A DNA stretch of 14,798 nucleotides from Acidobacteriota bacterium (GCA_021810735.1 JAJZIF010000041.1:1-14798); one strand, 5' to 3'; shown: positions 1 through 8,462, counted from the first letter of the stretch. Program-made: numbers and translations. Notes: generated from the letters alone by a model not told the origin.

Positions 1-48
1 GGGCGTTGTGCAAGAAGAATCGTATCTCTCTCTACGAAAAAGGACGCA

Positions 49-174
49 TTGAAAAAATACGGACTTGCAAGATTTGTGTTGCCTGTTTTTCTTCTCGCAT
101 CGTTCGTCGCGCCAGGGATCGCTCAATCCAACTTGCAAAACAATATTGCCTTTTCCGGGAAGCGAGTAAGAACA
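49..174 (+). other. In-frame upstream extension with a second signal-peptide-like stretch
   Basis: This stretch reads without a stop into the TonB receptor from a TTG at 49, with AGGA at 41-44 only 4 nt upstream. It encodes a basic start (MKKYGLAR), a hydrophobic core (FVLPVFLLASFVAPG) and an AQS cleavage-like site, then about 16 polar residues, then the second signal peptide starting at 175. It could be a true N-terminal extension, a relic of an older start, or part of a leader. Two consecutive Sec signals in one protein would be unusual. Confidence 0.4.
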
Positions 175-3100
175 ATGACGCGATATTTTTTGGCATTTTT
201 GTGCCTGCTGCTTGCAGTGGCGGCACAAGCCCAGGTGAATTTTGCCAACCTGCACGGAGTCGTGCTCGATCCGCAGCAGAAGCCCATTTCCAACGCAACC
301 GTCGTCCTCACCGGTACGGAAACCGGCGCGACTCGATATGTCGTTACGAATACGGACGGGCTGTATGAAGCGCCGACGGTTGCGTCCGGCACGTACACGG
401 TCTCAGTCGCCGTACCTGGCTTTGCCCCGCTCAGTCGGACGCTGACACTGGAAGTGGGCCAGAACCTCGACCTCGATTTCCATCTTCAGATCGTCACGGT
501 CGCACAGTCCGTCTCCGTCCAAGCGGGTTCGGTGGCGATGGATTCGACGAAGACCAGTGTTGGCGAGGTTGTCGAGCCGAAGAGCATCCAGGATTTACCG
601 ATGAATGGCCGCATGATTCTAGACTTGGTAACCACCGTGCCTGGCGCGCACATGGGCGCGGGCGCGCAAACCGGTGTTGGCAACGCGCGTTACTGGCGCC
701 CCGACCAGGATTCCGCCTTCAGCATCGGCGGAAACCGGCCAAACGCCAACTACTATCTTCTGGATGGTGCGGTGAATACGGACCCGACCTTCTGGACGCA
801 GAACATCAGCCTTTCCCTGGATGCGATCCAGGAGTTCCGAGTCGACGTCTCCAGCTACACAGCGAGCGAGTCCGGGGGGGGCGGCGGTCAGATCAACATC
901 GTCACTCGTTCAGGAACGAAGCAGTTCCACGGCACGCTCTACGACTATGTGCGGAATGGAGTCCTTGACGCCAATACGTTCGAGCAGATGAACAATAATA
1001 AGTATCTGGTGCAGAACCAATTTGGCGGTTCGCTCGGTGGTCCAATCTTCCGCCGCGCCAAGCAGACTTTTTTCTTCATCAATTACGAGGGGTACAGGCA
1101 CGTCCAAACCGACACCATGATCGACACGGTGCCGACGCTGGCGGAAATCCACGGAGATTTCAGCCAGAGCGGGGTGAAGATCTACGACCCATCCAGCGCT
1201 TCCTTCAGCGGTGGCTCGGTGGTGCGCAGCCAGTTTCCAGGCAATAAAATCCCCGCCAACAGGCTCAATTCCGTGCCCGTGCAGTTCATGACGCAATACC
1301 TTCCAAGACCAAACATGGGCATGCCGGGAGTAGACTCCAACAACTATATGGACGTGCGGAACGAGACGCAGTCCTGGAACCAGGGCACCTTCCGAGTGGA
1401 CCACAACATGAAGGGAGGAGACTTGATTTTCGCGCGATATTCCGGGTCGAGCGAGACTGGCTTTTCGCCCATCAACCTGCCGGGTTTTGGCGTTTCGAAT
1501 GACAATCTGTCGCAGCAGGCCGTCGGCTCCTGGACCCACACTTTTACGCCCGCCATACTGAATACCGCCTCCATCGCAGCGTCGCGCCTTTCCATGTTCG
1601 CCCGATCGCAAAACGACAATGTGAATAATATTGTCGGCCAGCTTGGCATACAGGGGGTGGGTTTTGGCGGGCCGGGAGCCTGGGGTGCGCCGTGGTTTGC
1701 CGTGCAAGGCTACTCAGGCTTCGGGGACTCGTTTGCCAATACTCCAGGCCACGAGTGGGACACCACCTATGAAGGCCGGGACACCGTGTATTGGCAACGT
1801 GGCCGTCACGATTTCCAGTTTGGGGGCAGCTATCGGCGTTATTTGTGGCCGATGTGGGGATTCTTCCAGAACCGCGGCTTCTATCAGTTCACCAAGGGAT
1901 ACACATCGCGCACCGCGTCCAATGACGGCACCGGTTCCGCAATGGCCAGCTTTTTACTGGGCCTTCCCGTGGTCCGGCAGCGGCAGGCCGGCATTCCCGC
2001 CATGTCCCTACGCGGTTGGTTTGCCGACGCCTATGTGCAGGACCAGTGGCGCGTCGCGGCGAATACCACCCTCAACTACGGCCTGCGCTATGAATACACC
2101 AGCCCGCTGTGGGACGCCCACTATACCAACAGCAATCTCGACATCTCTTCAGGCACTCCAGTTGCCTTCATCGGAGGCCAGCAGAATTATCCGAAAAGCC
2201 TAACGTACGCCAACGACCTGGATTTCGCTCCCCGCTTTGGCATCGCACACAACTTGCCTCGGCTGGGGATGATTGTGCGTGGCGCGTACGGCATCTTCGA
2301 TACGCCGGTGGACTACACGACGTGGTGCGACGTGCGGCATAACGTGCCGCTGGTGTTTCCAGAGACGAACCAGGGCGGCAACTATACGCCGAATCCCGCC
2401 ATTGCCGGCTTCAATTTTGCTCCGGCGGTGCTGGGAAAGACGGTCGTCAGTTTCGCTTCATTCAGTCTTCATCCGTCACCGCAGTACGTCGAGCAATGGA
2501 ACGCAACGATTGAGAAATCGCTGGGGACCACGACCAGCGTTGAAATCGGATACCTCGGGGCCGACGGATTGCATCTTATGCGGGCGGTCCTGATCAACAA
2601 TGCGTTGCCAGGACCCGGCGCGGTGGAGCCGCGCCGACCCTTCCAGCACATCAGTTTTGCCAAGGGAACGACCATCCCGTCCAATATTGAAGGCACTCCC
2701 ATCGCCATCGCCAGCCTCACCTTTCCGGTGAGCGCCATCTATCGGCTGGAAAACACGGCGCGAAGCTGGTATGACGCTGGTTACATCAATGTTCGCCACC
2801 GCTACAGCAACGGTCTCAGCCTGCTGGCCAACTACACCTTCTCAAAGGAGCTGGATACCGCTCCGGACTTTCGTTCGCCTAACCATGAGGCTGTCATACC
2901 GCAAAACAACAATGATCTCGCTGCCGAAAAAGGACCAGCAGGCGAGGACATGCGGCAGCATTTCGTTTTGAGCGCTGTCTATGAAACTCCGGCCTATATG
3001 CGTTCCCATTGGACGCGTGTTTTGACTCAGAACTGGATGTTCTCTACTGTGTGGCGGGTGATGTCCGGGAACCCATTCACGATCTCGGTTTTTGGCGATA

Positions 3101-3483
3101 CGGCCAATGCCGGCACGATCCTCGGCCAGAATCCCATCCGCGCCAATGCGACAGGACAGCCGATCTTTGGGCACGGTACCAGGAATTCCTCTCACTGGAT
3201 CAACTCCGCTGCGTTTGCAGCGCCGGCTCCTTATACCTTCGGCGACGTTGGGCGCAATTCGGTCTACGGGCCAGGCATGCAGACGATGGATCTTTCCGCA
3301 CAGAGGACAATGCCGATTCACAAGCACATGGCTTTTCTGGTTCGGGGCGATTTCTTTAACGCCTTCAATCATACCAACCTTGGCTCGCCGAACCGCTTTG
3401 TCAATACACCGCAGTTCGGCTCGATCACCATGGCGATGACTCCGGGCCGGGAGATTCAGTTGAGCGGGCGCTTTCAGTTCTGA
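175..3483 (+). CDS. Oar-like TonB-dependent outer-membrane receptor
   Basis: Predicted outer-membrane receptor that would import a ligand using TonB energy. From the ATG at 175 the protein is 1102 aa, usual for Acidobacteriota Oar-like receptors. Residues 1-19 form a signal peptide (MTRYFLAFLCLLLAVAAQA) before QVNF. Residues about 22-105 are a carboxypeptidase-regulatory/CnaB-like beta-sandwich (GVVLDPQQKPISNATVVLTG). A plug follows at about 130-250, with YYLLDGAVNTDP near 193 and QINIVTRSG near 239. The rest is a long beta-barrel ending in RFQF, the terminal aromatic expected of outer-membrane proteins. The frame stays open upstream to a TTG at 49 (1144 aa), preceded by AGGA and encoding a second signal-peptide-like stretch. 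I prefer 175 because it places one normal signal peptide directly before the CnaB-like domain, although its ribosome site is weak. It is first in a co-directional cluster of exported redox proteins. The ligand is unknown; the family assignment is firm. Confidence 0.93.
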   Translation: MTRYFLAFLCLLLAVAAQAQVNFANLHGVVLDPQQKPISNATVVLTGTETGATRYVVTNTDGLYEAPTVASGTYTVSVAVPGFAPLSRTLTLEVGQNLDLDFHLQIVTVAQSVSVQAGSVAMDSTKTSVGEVVEPKSIQDLPMNGRMILDLVTTVPGAHMGAGAQTGVGNARYWRPDQDSAFSIGGNRPNANYYLLDGAVNTDPTFWTQNISLSLDAIQEFRVDVSSYTASESGGGGGQINIVTRSGTKQFHGTLYDYVRNGVLDANTFEQMNNNKYLVQNQFGGSLGGPIFRRAKQTFFFINYEGYRHVQTDTMIDTVPTLAEIHGDFSQSGVKIYDPSSASFSGGSVVRSQFPGNKIPANRLNSVPVQFMTQYLPRPNMGMPGVDSNNYMDVRNETQSWNQGTFRVDHNMKGGDLIFARYSGSSETGFSPINLPGFGVSNDNLSQQAVGSWTHTFTPAILNTASIAASRLSMFARSQNDNVNNIVGQLGIQGVGFGGPGAWGAPWFAVQGYSGFGDSFANTPGHEWDTTYEGRDTVYWQRGRHDFQFGGSYRRYLWPMWGFFQNRGFYQFTKGYTSRTASNDGTGSAMASFLLGLPVVRQRQAGIPAMSLRGWFADAYVQDQWRVAANTTLNYGLRYEYTSPLWDAHYTNSNLDISSGTPVAFIGGQQNYPKSLTYANDLDFAPRFGIAHNLPRLGMIVRGAYGIFDTPVDYTTWCDVRHNVPLVFPETNQGGNYTPNPAIAGFNFAPAVLGKTVVSFASFSLHPSPQYVEQWNATIEKSLGTTTSVEIGYLGADGLHLMRAVLINNALPGPGAVEPRRPFQHISFAKGTTIPSNIEGTPIAIASLTFPVSAIYRLENTARSWYDAGYINVRHRYSNGLSLLANYTFSKELDTAPDFRSPNHEAVIPQNNNDLAAEKGPAGEDMRQHFVLSAVYETPAYMRSHWTRVLTQNWMFSTVWRVMSGNPFTISVFGDTANAGTILGQNPIRANATGQPIFGHGTRNSSHWINSAAFAAPAPYTFGDVGRNSVYGPGMQTMDLSAQRTMPIHKHMAFLVRGDFFNAFNHTNLGSPNRFVNTPQFGSITMAMTPGREIQLSGRFQF

Positions 3484-3487
3484 GGGA
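3482..3487 (+). promoter_or_regulatory. Shine-Dalgarno for the candidate small protein
   Basis: GAGGGA overlaps the TGA stop of the TonB receptor and lies 5 nt before the ATG at 3493. It is one of the better ribosome-binding sites in the window, and it supports translation of a short reading frame at this junction. Confidence 0.5.
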
Positions 3488-3492
3488 TATAC

Positions 3493-3615
3493 ATGGCCCT
3501 TCATTCGCGGGAACAAAATAAGCGACAGAAAGACACTGGCCGCGTCGGGTGGAATAGCGGAAGAACAGCGATCGCCAGTCCGGGGATGGTTTGGAAAGCG
3601 GAGACTGAAAATTGA
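3493..3615 (+). CDS. Candidate 40-aa small protein, translationally coupled
   Basis: Short reading frame of 40 codons starting ATG (MALHSREQNK...) and ending TGA at 3613-3615. It starts 10 nt after the receptor stop and has GAGGGA 5 nt upstream. Its stop overlaps the TTG start of the cytochrome gene (TTGA, 3612-3615), exactly the arrangement at the next junction (6488-6491). The product is polar and basic in its first half, with no membrane segment, signal peptide or cysteine. I recognise no family. It may be a real small protein or a leader cistron whose translation opens the cytochrome start. It could also be chance, since the span is short and GC-rich. Support is positional only. Confidence 0.4.
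   Translation: MALHSREQNKRQKDTGRVGWNSGRTAIASPGMVWKAETEN
3598..3603 (+). promoter_or_regulatory. Shine-Dalgarno supporting the TTG start at 3612
   Basis: GCGGAG ends 8 nt before the TTG at 3612, a normal spacing. It supports the TTG as the true start of the cytochrome gene. No ATG in that frame falls before the first membrane segment. Confidence 0.5.
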
Positions 3616-6491
3616 GGCGATTGCTCATAGCTTTGTGTGTTGCGCTGGCCGCAAGCGCCGTCTATCTCTATGCGTTTCCCACAGCAACTCTGATTTATGA
3701 AGCAGTCGTTGTGCTGCACATCTTTGCCGGCTGCTTGTTTGTCGTCAGCGTCATCCCTGGAATGGGAAAACTGCTGCGGGGAAGAAGCCGTCTGGAGCAG
3801 GCTGGATGGATCGTGCTCACGCTGGGAGGGATTGCCGGCGCAGTTCTGGTCTTTACCGGCGCGCGCCGCCAGCAATGGTCCATCCTCTTCACCCACGAAA
3901 TGGTCTCGATGCTGGCGGTGGCGATTCTGCTCGCCGTGTGGGCTGGCAACCGAGGCTGGCTGCAGCATGGCAGCGCCAAAGCTCTTCTGCGCGTAACCAC
4001 ATCGTTTGTATTGGTCGCCGCGATTGCCGCTGGGGCCTGGTGGTTGCGCACCGTTCCCTGGCAACGTGACCATGCAATCCACAACCCCAGCATGGCGCCA
4101 GCCGACCAAGCGGACGAAGGTGGAGGCCCGAAGAGTCCTTTCTTCCCCAGCGACGCCGAGACCAACAGCGGCAAAGTTGTGCCCAAGGACTATTTCCTGG
4201 ACTCCGCGACCTGCAAGACCTGCCACGCGGATATTTACAGGCAATGGGAAAGTTCGGCGCATCACTTCTCGTCCTTCAACAATCAATGGTATCGCCAGTC
4301 CATTGTCTACATGCAGCAAGTGGACGGCGTTCAAGCCTCCAAAGTGTGCGCGGGCTGCCACGATGCGGCGCTGTTCTTTCCCGGCAACTTCAATGCGCCA
4401 GTGAAAGATCACCTCTTTATTCCGGCCTCGCAGGCGGGAATGGGTTGCGTGGTCTGCCACTCCATCCGCGTGGAGAAAAGTACCATGGGCAACGCCGATT
4501 TTGTGCTGGAATATCCGCAACTGCAACGGCTGGTGGCGAGCAAAAATCCGATCGTGCATCGACTGATCGATTATCTGATCGAAGAAAATCCCGAACCTCA
4601 CCGGCGCACGTTTCTCAAGCCATTTATGAGGGGCAGCCAGTCCGCGGAATACTGCGGGAATTGCCATAAGGTGCACCTCGACGTGGCCGACAACCACTAT
4701 CGCTGGATTCGCGGCTTCGACGACTATGACAATTGGCAGGCAAGCGGCGTTTCCGGATTTGGAGCAAGGTCGTTCTATTACCCGCCCAAACCGCAGAATT
4801 GCGAGGATTGCCACATGCCGCCGACACCTTCCAATGACGCCGGCAACGTGAACGGGATGGTCCACTCGCATCGCTTCATCGCGGCCAATACGGCGCTTCC
4901 CTTTGAGAACAAGGATCAAGTGCAGCTCAAGGACACCGAGAGCTTTCTGAAGGATAAGAAAGTCCGGGTGGACATCTTCGCCATCTCTCCCGAAACGGCA
5001 ACCAATGACCTGGCCAACAACAAAGTGGCATACACCGCGCCTCAACTGGCGACTACCTTCGCGGTTGGGGAAGAATCGGAGATGAAATCGCCGACCGGCG
5101 CTGCTGGCGGTCCACCAGCGACACCGGTAACTGCGCCGCTCAACCGTGTCCGGGGAGTAGTTCGCGCCGGAGATACGGTGCGCGTCGATGTGGTCGTCCG
5201 TACTCTCGCTGTGGGACATTTCTTCCCCGGCGGAACTGTGGACGCCTTCGATTGCTGGCTGGAACTGAAGGCCACCGACGATGCCGGCCATGTGCTTTTC
5301 TGGAGCGGCATGGTGGAGAACAACGGTCATGGACCGGTCGAGCCGGGAGCGCACTTTTATCGCTCGTGGGCGATCGATGCGCACGGCAATCCGATCGACA
5401 AGCGAAATGCCTGGGCGGCGAGGGCCACCATTTATGCGCACTTGATACCTCCCGGCGCCGCCGATACGGTCCATTTTCGGCTGCAAATTCCCAAAGATGC
5501 GCGCGGCAAAATTCATCTGCAAGCCAAGCTGAATTACCGCAAATTCTCCTGGTTCAACACTCACTTTTCATTCGCCGGAGTGTCTGAAAGTACAGGCCCG
5601 CACGACGTGACGCCTTCCTACGACGACCGGCGCATGGTCTTCACCGGAAATACCAGCGATGTGTCGGGAAAGATCAAAGCCATTCCAGATCCTCCTATCG
5701 TCGTGATGGCCAGCGCAAATGCGGATCTGACCGTATTGCCTGCGAACGCGCCCATCCCTAAATCCCAGGTAGCGCTCAACAAAGCGGACTGGCAGCGCTG
5801 GAACGACTACGGCATCGGGTTGCTGCTGCAGGGAGATCTAAAGGGAGCGGAAGCGGCCTTTGAACGCGTAACGCAAGTGGACCCCACCAACCCCGACGGG
5901 TGGGTCAACATCGGCAGAGAGCGCGTGCTGGTAGGCGATATGACGGGTGCGCGCGTCGTGCTTGACAAGGCATTGCAGCTTTCTCCGCGCTTGGCGCGGA
6001 CCCATTACTTCTATGCACGCGTGCTTCGGCAGACGGGCGACTACGACGGCGCCATCGCACAGCTTCGCCAGGTCCTGGCGCAGTATCCATACGACCGCGT
6101 GGTCCGGAACGATCTAGGCCGCGTTCTATTTCTACAACACAAATATGCAGCGGCGCAGGCTCAGTTCCAACAGGCACTGGCCATCGACCCGGAGGATCTG
6201 GAAGCCAATTACAACCTGATGCTGTGTGAAACCGGAATGGGCAATCCAGGCATGGCACACCAGTATGAGGTGCGTTATCTGCGCTTCAAGGCGGATGAGT
6301 CGTCGCAGGCGTTGACCGGCCCGTATCTGGAGAAACATCCGGACGATAACCGGGAGAGGCAACCCATTCACGAACATATTTCGGTTCCTCTGCCGATTGA
6401 GAATCCCTCCAGCAAGCATGTTGCAACAACCGCGGACGCTCGTTCGAGTCGCGCTTCCGGCTCGTCCGTCCTGCACAGAGGTGGAAATTGA
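3612..6491 (+). CDS. Membrane-anchored pentaheme cytochrome c with C-terminal TPR repeats
   Basis: Predicted inner-membrane electron-transfer protein of 959 aa, facing the periplasm. Residues 1-150 hold about five hydrophobic segments (near 4-21, 27-49, 64-82, 95-111, 124-145). Basic loops after segments 2 and 4 put the N-terminus inside and the long C-terminal part outside. His36 and His95 lie near the outer ends of segments 2 and 4. A cytochrome c554-like region follows with five CxxCH motifs: CKTCH 201, CAGCH 246, CVVCH 279, CGNCH 348, CEDCH 397. Residues about 410-720 look like beta-sandwich, and about 727-880 hold roughly four TPRs. The TTG start is supported by GCGGAG 8 nt upstream. The stop overlaps the next gene's start (TTGA), implying coupling. 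Quinol oxidation or reduction is inference. No catalytic domain other than the hemes is visible, and the partner oxidoreductase is unknown. Confidence 0.88.
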   Translation: MRRLLIALCVALAASAVYLYAFPTATLIYEAVVVLHIFAGCLFVVSVIPGMGKLLRGRSRLEQAGWIVLTLGGIAGAVLVFTGARRQQWSILFTHEMVSMLAVAILLAVWAGNRGWLQHGSAKALLRVTTSFVLVAAIAAGAWWLRTVPWQRDHAIHNPSMAPADQADEGGGPKSPFFPSDAETNSGKVVPKDYFLDSATCKTCHADIYRQWESSAHHFSSFNNQWYRQSIVYMQQVDGVQASKVCAGCHDAALFFPGNFNAPVKDHLFIPASQAGMGCVVCHSIRVEKSTMGNADFVLEYPQLQRLVASKNPIVHRLIDYLIEENPEPHRRTFLKPFMRGSQSAEYCGNCHKVHLDVADNHYRWIRGFDDYDNWQASGVSGFGARSFYYPPKPQNCEDCHMPPTPSNDAGNVNGMVHSHRFIAANTALPFENKDQVQLKDTESFLKDKKVRVDIFAISPETATNDLANNKVAYTAPQLATTFAVGEESEMKSPTGAAGGPPATPVTAPLNRVRGVVRAGDTVRVDVVVRTLAVGHFFPGGTVDAFDCWLELKATDDAGHVLFWSGMVENNGHGPVEPGAHFYRSWAIDAHGNPIDKRNAWAARATIYAHLIPPGAADTVHFRLQIPKDARGKIHLQAKLNYRKFSWFNTHFSFAGVSESTGPHDVTPSYDDRRMVFTGNTSDVSGKIKAIPDPPIVVMASANADLTVLPANAPIPKSQVALNKADWQRWNDYGIGLLLQGDLKGAEAAFERVTQVDPTNPDGWVNIGRERVLVGDMTGARVVLDKALQLSPRLARTHYFYARVLRQTGDYDGAIAQLRQVLAQYPYDRVVRNDLGRVLFLQHKYAAAQAQFQQALAIDPEDLEANYNLMLCETGMGNPGMAHQYEVRYLRFKADESSQALTGPYLEKHPDDNRERQPIHEHISVPLPIENPSSKHVATTADARSSRASGSSVLHRGGN
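6478..6483 (+). promoter_or_regulatory. Shine-Dalgarno supporting the TTG start at 6488
   Basis: GAGGTG lies inside the end of the cytochrome gene. Its GAGG core (6478-6481) is 6 nt from the TTG at 6488. It favours this start over the in-frame ATG at 6521, which has no clear ribosome site. Confidence 0.5.
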
Positions 6492-8353
6492 AGGGTAGAA
6501 AATCTGCTAGTTCCGGCTTGATGGAAGAAACTCAGGGACCGCATCGACGCACATTCCTCAAGCTTTCCGGAGCTGCGCTTGCGGCATCCTTCCTTGGTTC
6601 TCTGCCAAGTTCGATTGCAGACTCAGCAATGGGAGATTTCTCAGGTTCGGAAAGTTCATCCACTGCGACACACACGTTGGCAACATCACCAGGGAACGCT
6701 CCATCCGATTCCGGAGAGCATATTCGCTTTGAAGACATCACCCGCGCCGCCGGTATTCGTTTCGTCCACAACAACGGCGCTTTCGGGAAAAAATATTTGC
6801 CGGAGACGCTGGGGCCGGGCGTCGGCTTTATCGACTATGACAACGATGGCTGGCAGGACATTTTCCTGGTCAATGGGATGAACTGGCCCGGCCACCCAGG
6901 TCGCATCACCACATCCGCTCTGTACCATAACAACCGTGATGGCACATTTACCGATGTTACCCGGAAAGCCGGCCTGGCAGTCCCCATGTACGGCATGGGA
7001 GTCGCGGTCGCGGACTATGACAACGACGGCCATGACGATCTGTTTGTGACCGCATACGGACAAAATCATCTCTTCCACAACAATGGGAACGGCACCTTTA
7101 CCGACGTCACGAAACAAGCCGGGCTATGGGGTATCGATGAATTCAGCACCAGCGCGGCCTGGGTTGATTATGACCGCGATGGCCACCTGGACCTGCTGGT
7201 GGCGAACTATGTTGCGTGGACTCCAGCGACCGACCTGTATTGTTCGATGGATGGCAAGGACAAGGCCTACTGCACTCCGGAGTCCTACAAAGGTGTCTCG
7301 GTGCGGCTCTGGCGCAACCGGGGAGACGGAACCTTTGAGGACGCCACCCGCAAAGCGGGTCTCTACGACGCTACTTCGAAGAGCCTCGGAATCGCCATTC
7401 TCGATGCCAACCAGGATGGATGGCCGGACATTGCCATCAGCAACGATACCGAGCCGAACAAGCTCTACATCAACAACCGCAACGGCACGTTTACAGAAAA
7501 AGGCGTGGTCTCCGGAATCGGCTTCAGCGAGGATGGCGTGGCCCGCGCCGGCATGGGGATCGACGCCGCCGACTACAACCACTCCGGCTATCCCAGCCTG
7601 GCGATTACAAATTTTTCCAACCAGATGATCTCTCTCTACCAGAATCAAAAGAACGGCTTGTTCGTCGATATCGCGCCTCAGTCGGAGGTCGGACGCAAAA
7701 GCCTGTTGACTCTGGGCTTCGGATGCTTCTTCTTCGATTACGATCTCGATGGATGGCTCGACCTCTTCATCGCCGATGGCCACCTGGATCCCACGATCGA
7801 GCGTGTGCAGCAGCAGGTGCACTACGCTGAATCCCCACATCTGTTTCACAACGAGGGCGGCGGCAAGTTTCAGGATGTTGCTGCGGAGGTGGGCAAGTCC
7901 TTCGATGAACGGCGTGTCGGCCGCGGCGCGGCGTATGGAGACATCAACAATGACGGCGCGCTGGACTTAATCATGACCACCAATGACGGGCCGGCAGCGC
8001 TGTTCCGCAATACCGGCGCAACCAACCATTCGTTGCGCCTCAAGCTGTGGGGAACAAAATCCAATCGCAACGGCATCGGGGCGGTGGTGTTTGTGAAATC
8101 CGCGCAGTCAGGGCAGAAATTAACCATGCGCAGCGGATCGAGCTATCTTTCTTCCAGCGAACTGGTACTCACCTTCGGACTCGCCAAGTCCGACAGGGCC
8201 GATCTGGTCGAAATTCACTGGCCCAGCGGCATCACGCAACGACTGACAAATATCAACGCCGGCCAGACGATTACCGTGCGCGAAGACTCTGGAATCGTCC
8301 ATGCAGAACCATTTCAAAAACGGGCCGTTTTAGGACGGGGGACGGGATTGTGA
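6488..8353 (+). CDS. Tat-exported CRTAC1-family FG-GAP/VCBS propeller with ASPIC/UnbV domain
   Basis: Exported protein of 621 aa. The N-terminus has a twin-arginine signal (HRRTFLKLSG, Arg20-Arg21) followed by a hydrophobic stretch, so it should be exported folded. Seven FG-GAP/VCBS repeats carry Ca-binding-type loops of the form DxDxDGxxD, starting near residues 116, 176, 227, 306, 362, 417 and 485. The fifth, DYNHSGYPS, has lost most acidic ligands. A C-terminal ASPIC/UnbV domain spans about 513-600 (NHSLRLKLWG ... IHWPSGITQRL). The family is common but has no established enzymatic activity; a structural, adhesive or partner-binding role is usually supposed. The TTG start overlaps the cytochrome stop and has GAGG upstream; the ATG at 6521 would give a shorter n-region with the Tat motif intact. 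The stop codon lies inside a CRP-type palindrome. Confidence 0.88.
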   Translation: MKGRKSASSGLMEETQGPHRRTFLKLSGAALAASFLGSLPSSIADSAMGDFSGSESSSTATHTLATSPGNAPSDSGEHIRFEDITRAAGIRFVHNNGAFGKKYLPETLGPGVGFIDYDNDGWQDIFLVNGMNWPGHPGRITTSALYHNNRDGTFTDVTRKAGLAVPMYGMGVAVADYDNDGHDDLFVTAYGQNHLFHNNGNGTFTDVTKQAGLWGIDEFSTSAAWVDYDRDGHLDLLVANYVAWTPATDLYCSMDGKDKAYCTPESYKGVSVRLWRNRGDGTFEDATRKAGLYDATSKSLGIAILDANQDGWPDIAISNDTEPNKLYINNRNGTFTEKGVVSGIGFSEDGVARAGMGIDAADYNHSGYPSLAITNFSNQMISLYQNQKNGLFVDIAPQSEVGRKSLLTLGFGCFFFDYDLDGWLDLFIADGHLDPTIERVQQQVHYAESPHLFHNEGGGKFQDVAAEVGKSFDERRVGRGAAYGDINNDGALDLIMTTNDGPAALFRNTGATNHSLRLKLWGTKSNRNGIGAVVFVKSAQSGQKLTMRSGSSYLSSSELVLTFGLAKSDRADLVEIHWPSGITQRLTNINAGQTITVREDSGIVHAEPFQKRAVLGRGTGL

Positions 8354-8364
8354 CCTGCATCACA
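8349..8364. promoter_or_regulatory. CRP-type operator (TGTGA-N6-TCACA)
   Basis: A perfect inverted repeat TGTGACCTGCATCACA matches both half-sites of the E. coli CRP consensus. It overlaps the stop codon (8351-8353) of the preceding gene and precedes the only sizeable gap in the second half of the cluster. Its centre (8356.5) is 41.5 bp upstream of the start predicted from the TACTAT element at 8386. That is class II activator geometry. A CRP/FNR-family regulator is inferred; none is encoded here. Confidence 0.6.
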
Positions 8365-8385
8365 GCCTACGTATAAAGGCTTTCG

Positions 8386-8394
8386 TACTATACT
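8386..8394 (+). promoter_or_regulatory. Putative -10 element of the internal promoter
   Basis: TACTATACT contains two overlapping -10-like hexamers, TACTAT at 8386 and TATACT at 8389. Initiation would fall near 8398 or 8401, leaving a leader of about 60 nt before the ATG at 8463. No good -35 hexamer sits 16-18 bp upstream, as expected for an activator-dependent promoter using the CRP-type site. Confidence 0.45.
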
Positions 8395-8462
8395 CTTCAG
8401 TACCTTCCACAGAAGAGGACACTCCCCAGCGGGTTTCCGCGTCGAGCGCTCAGGTTTTGTGC

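Noticed and set aside
4596..4619. PHRRTFLK in the cytochrome, identical to the Tat-like motif of the next gene
   Set aside because: It lies at residues 329-336, between heme motifs three and four, with no hydrophobic stretch after it, so it cannot be an export signal. The match looks coincidental.
3501..5564. Long open frame (687 codons) on the minus strand opposite the cytochrome gene
   Set aside because: It has no recognisable domain, and the plus strand has five CxxCH motifs and TPRs over the same stretch. Codon structure of a GC-rich gene readily opens the antisense frame.
8429..8451. Possible terminator or attenuator: GCGG-GTTT-CCGC hairpin and GAGCGCTC palindrome
   Set aside because: The stem is only 4 bp, the palindrome has no loop, and there is only a four-T run (8455-8458). 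This is too weak to call.
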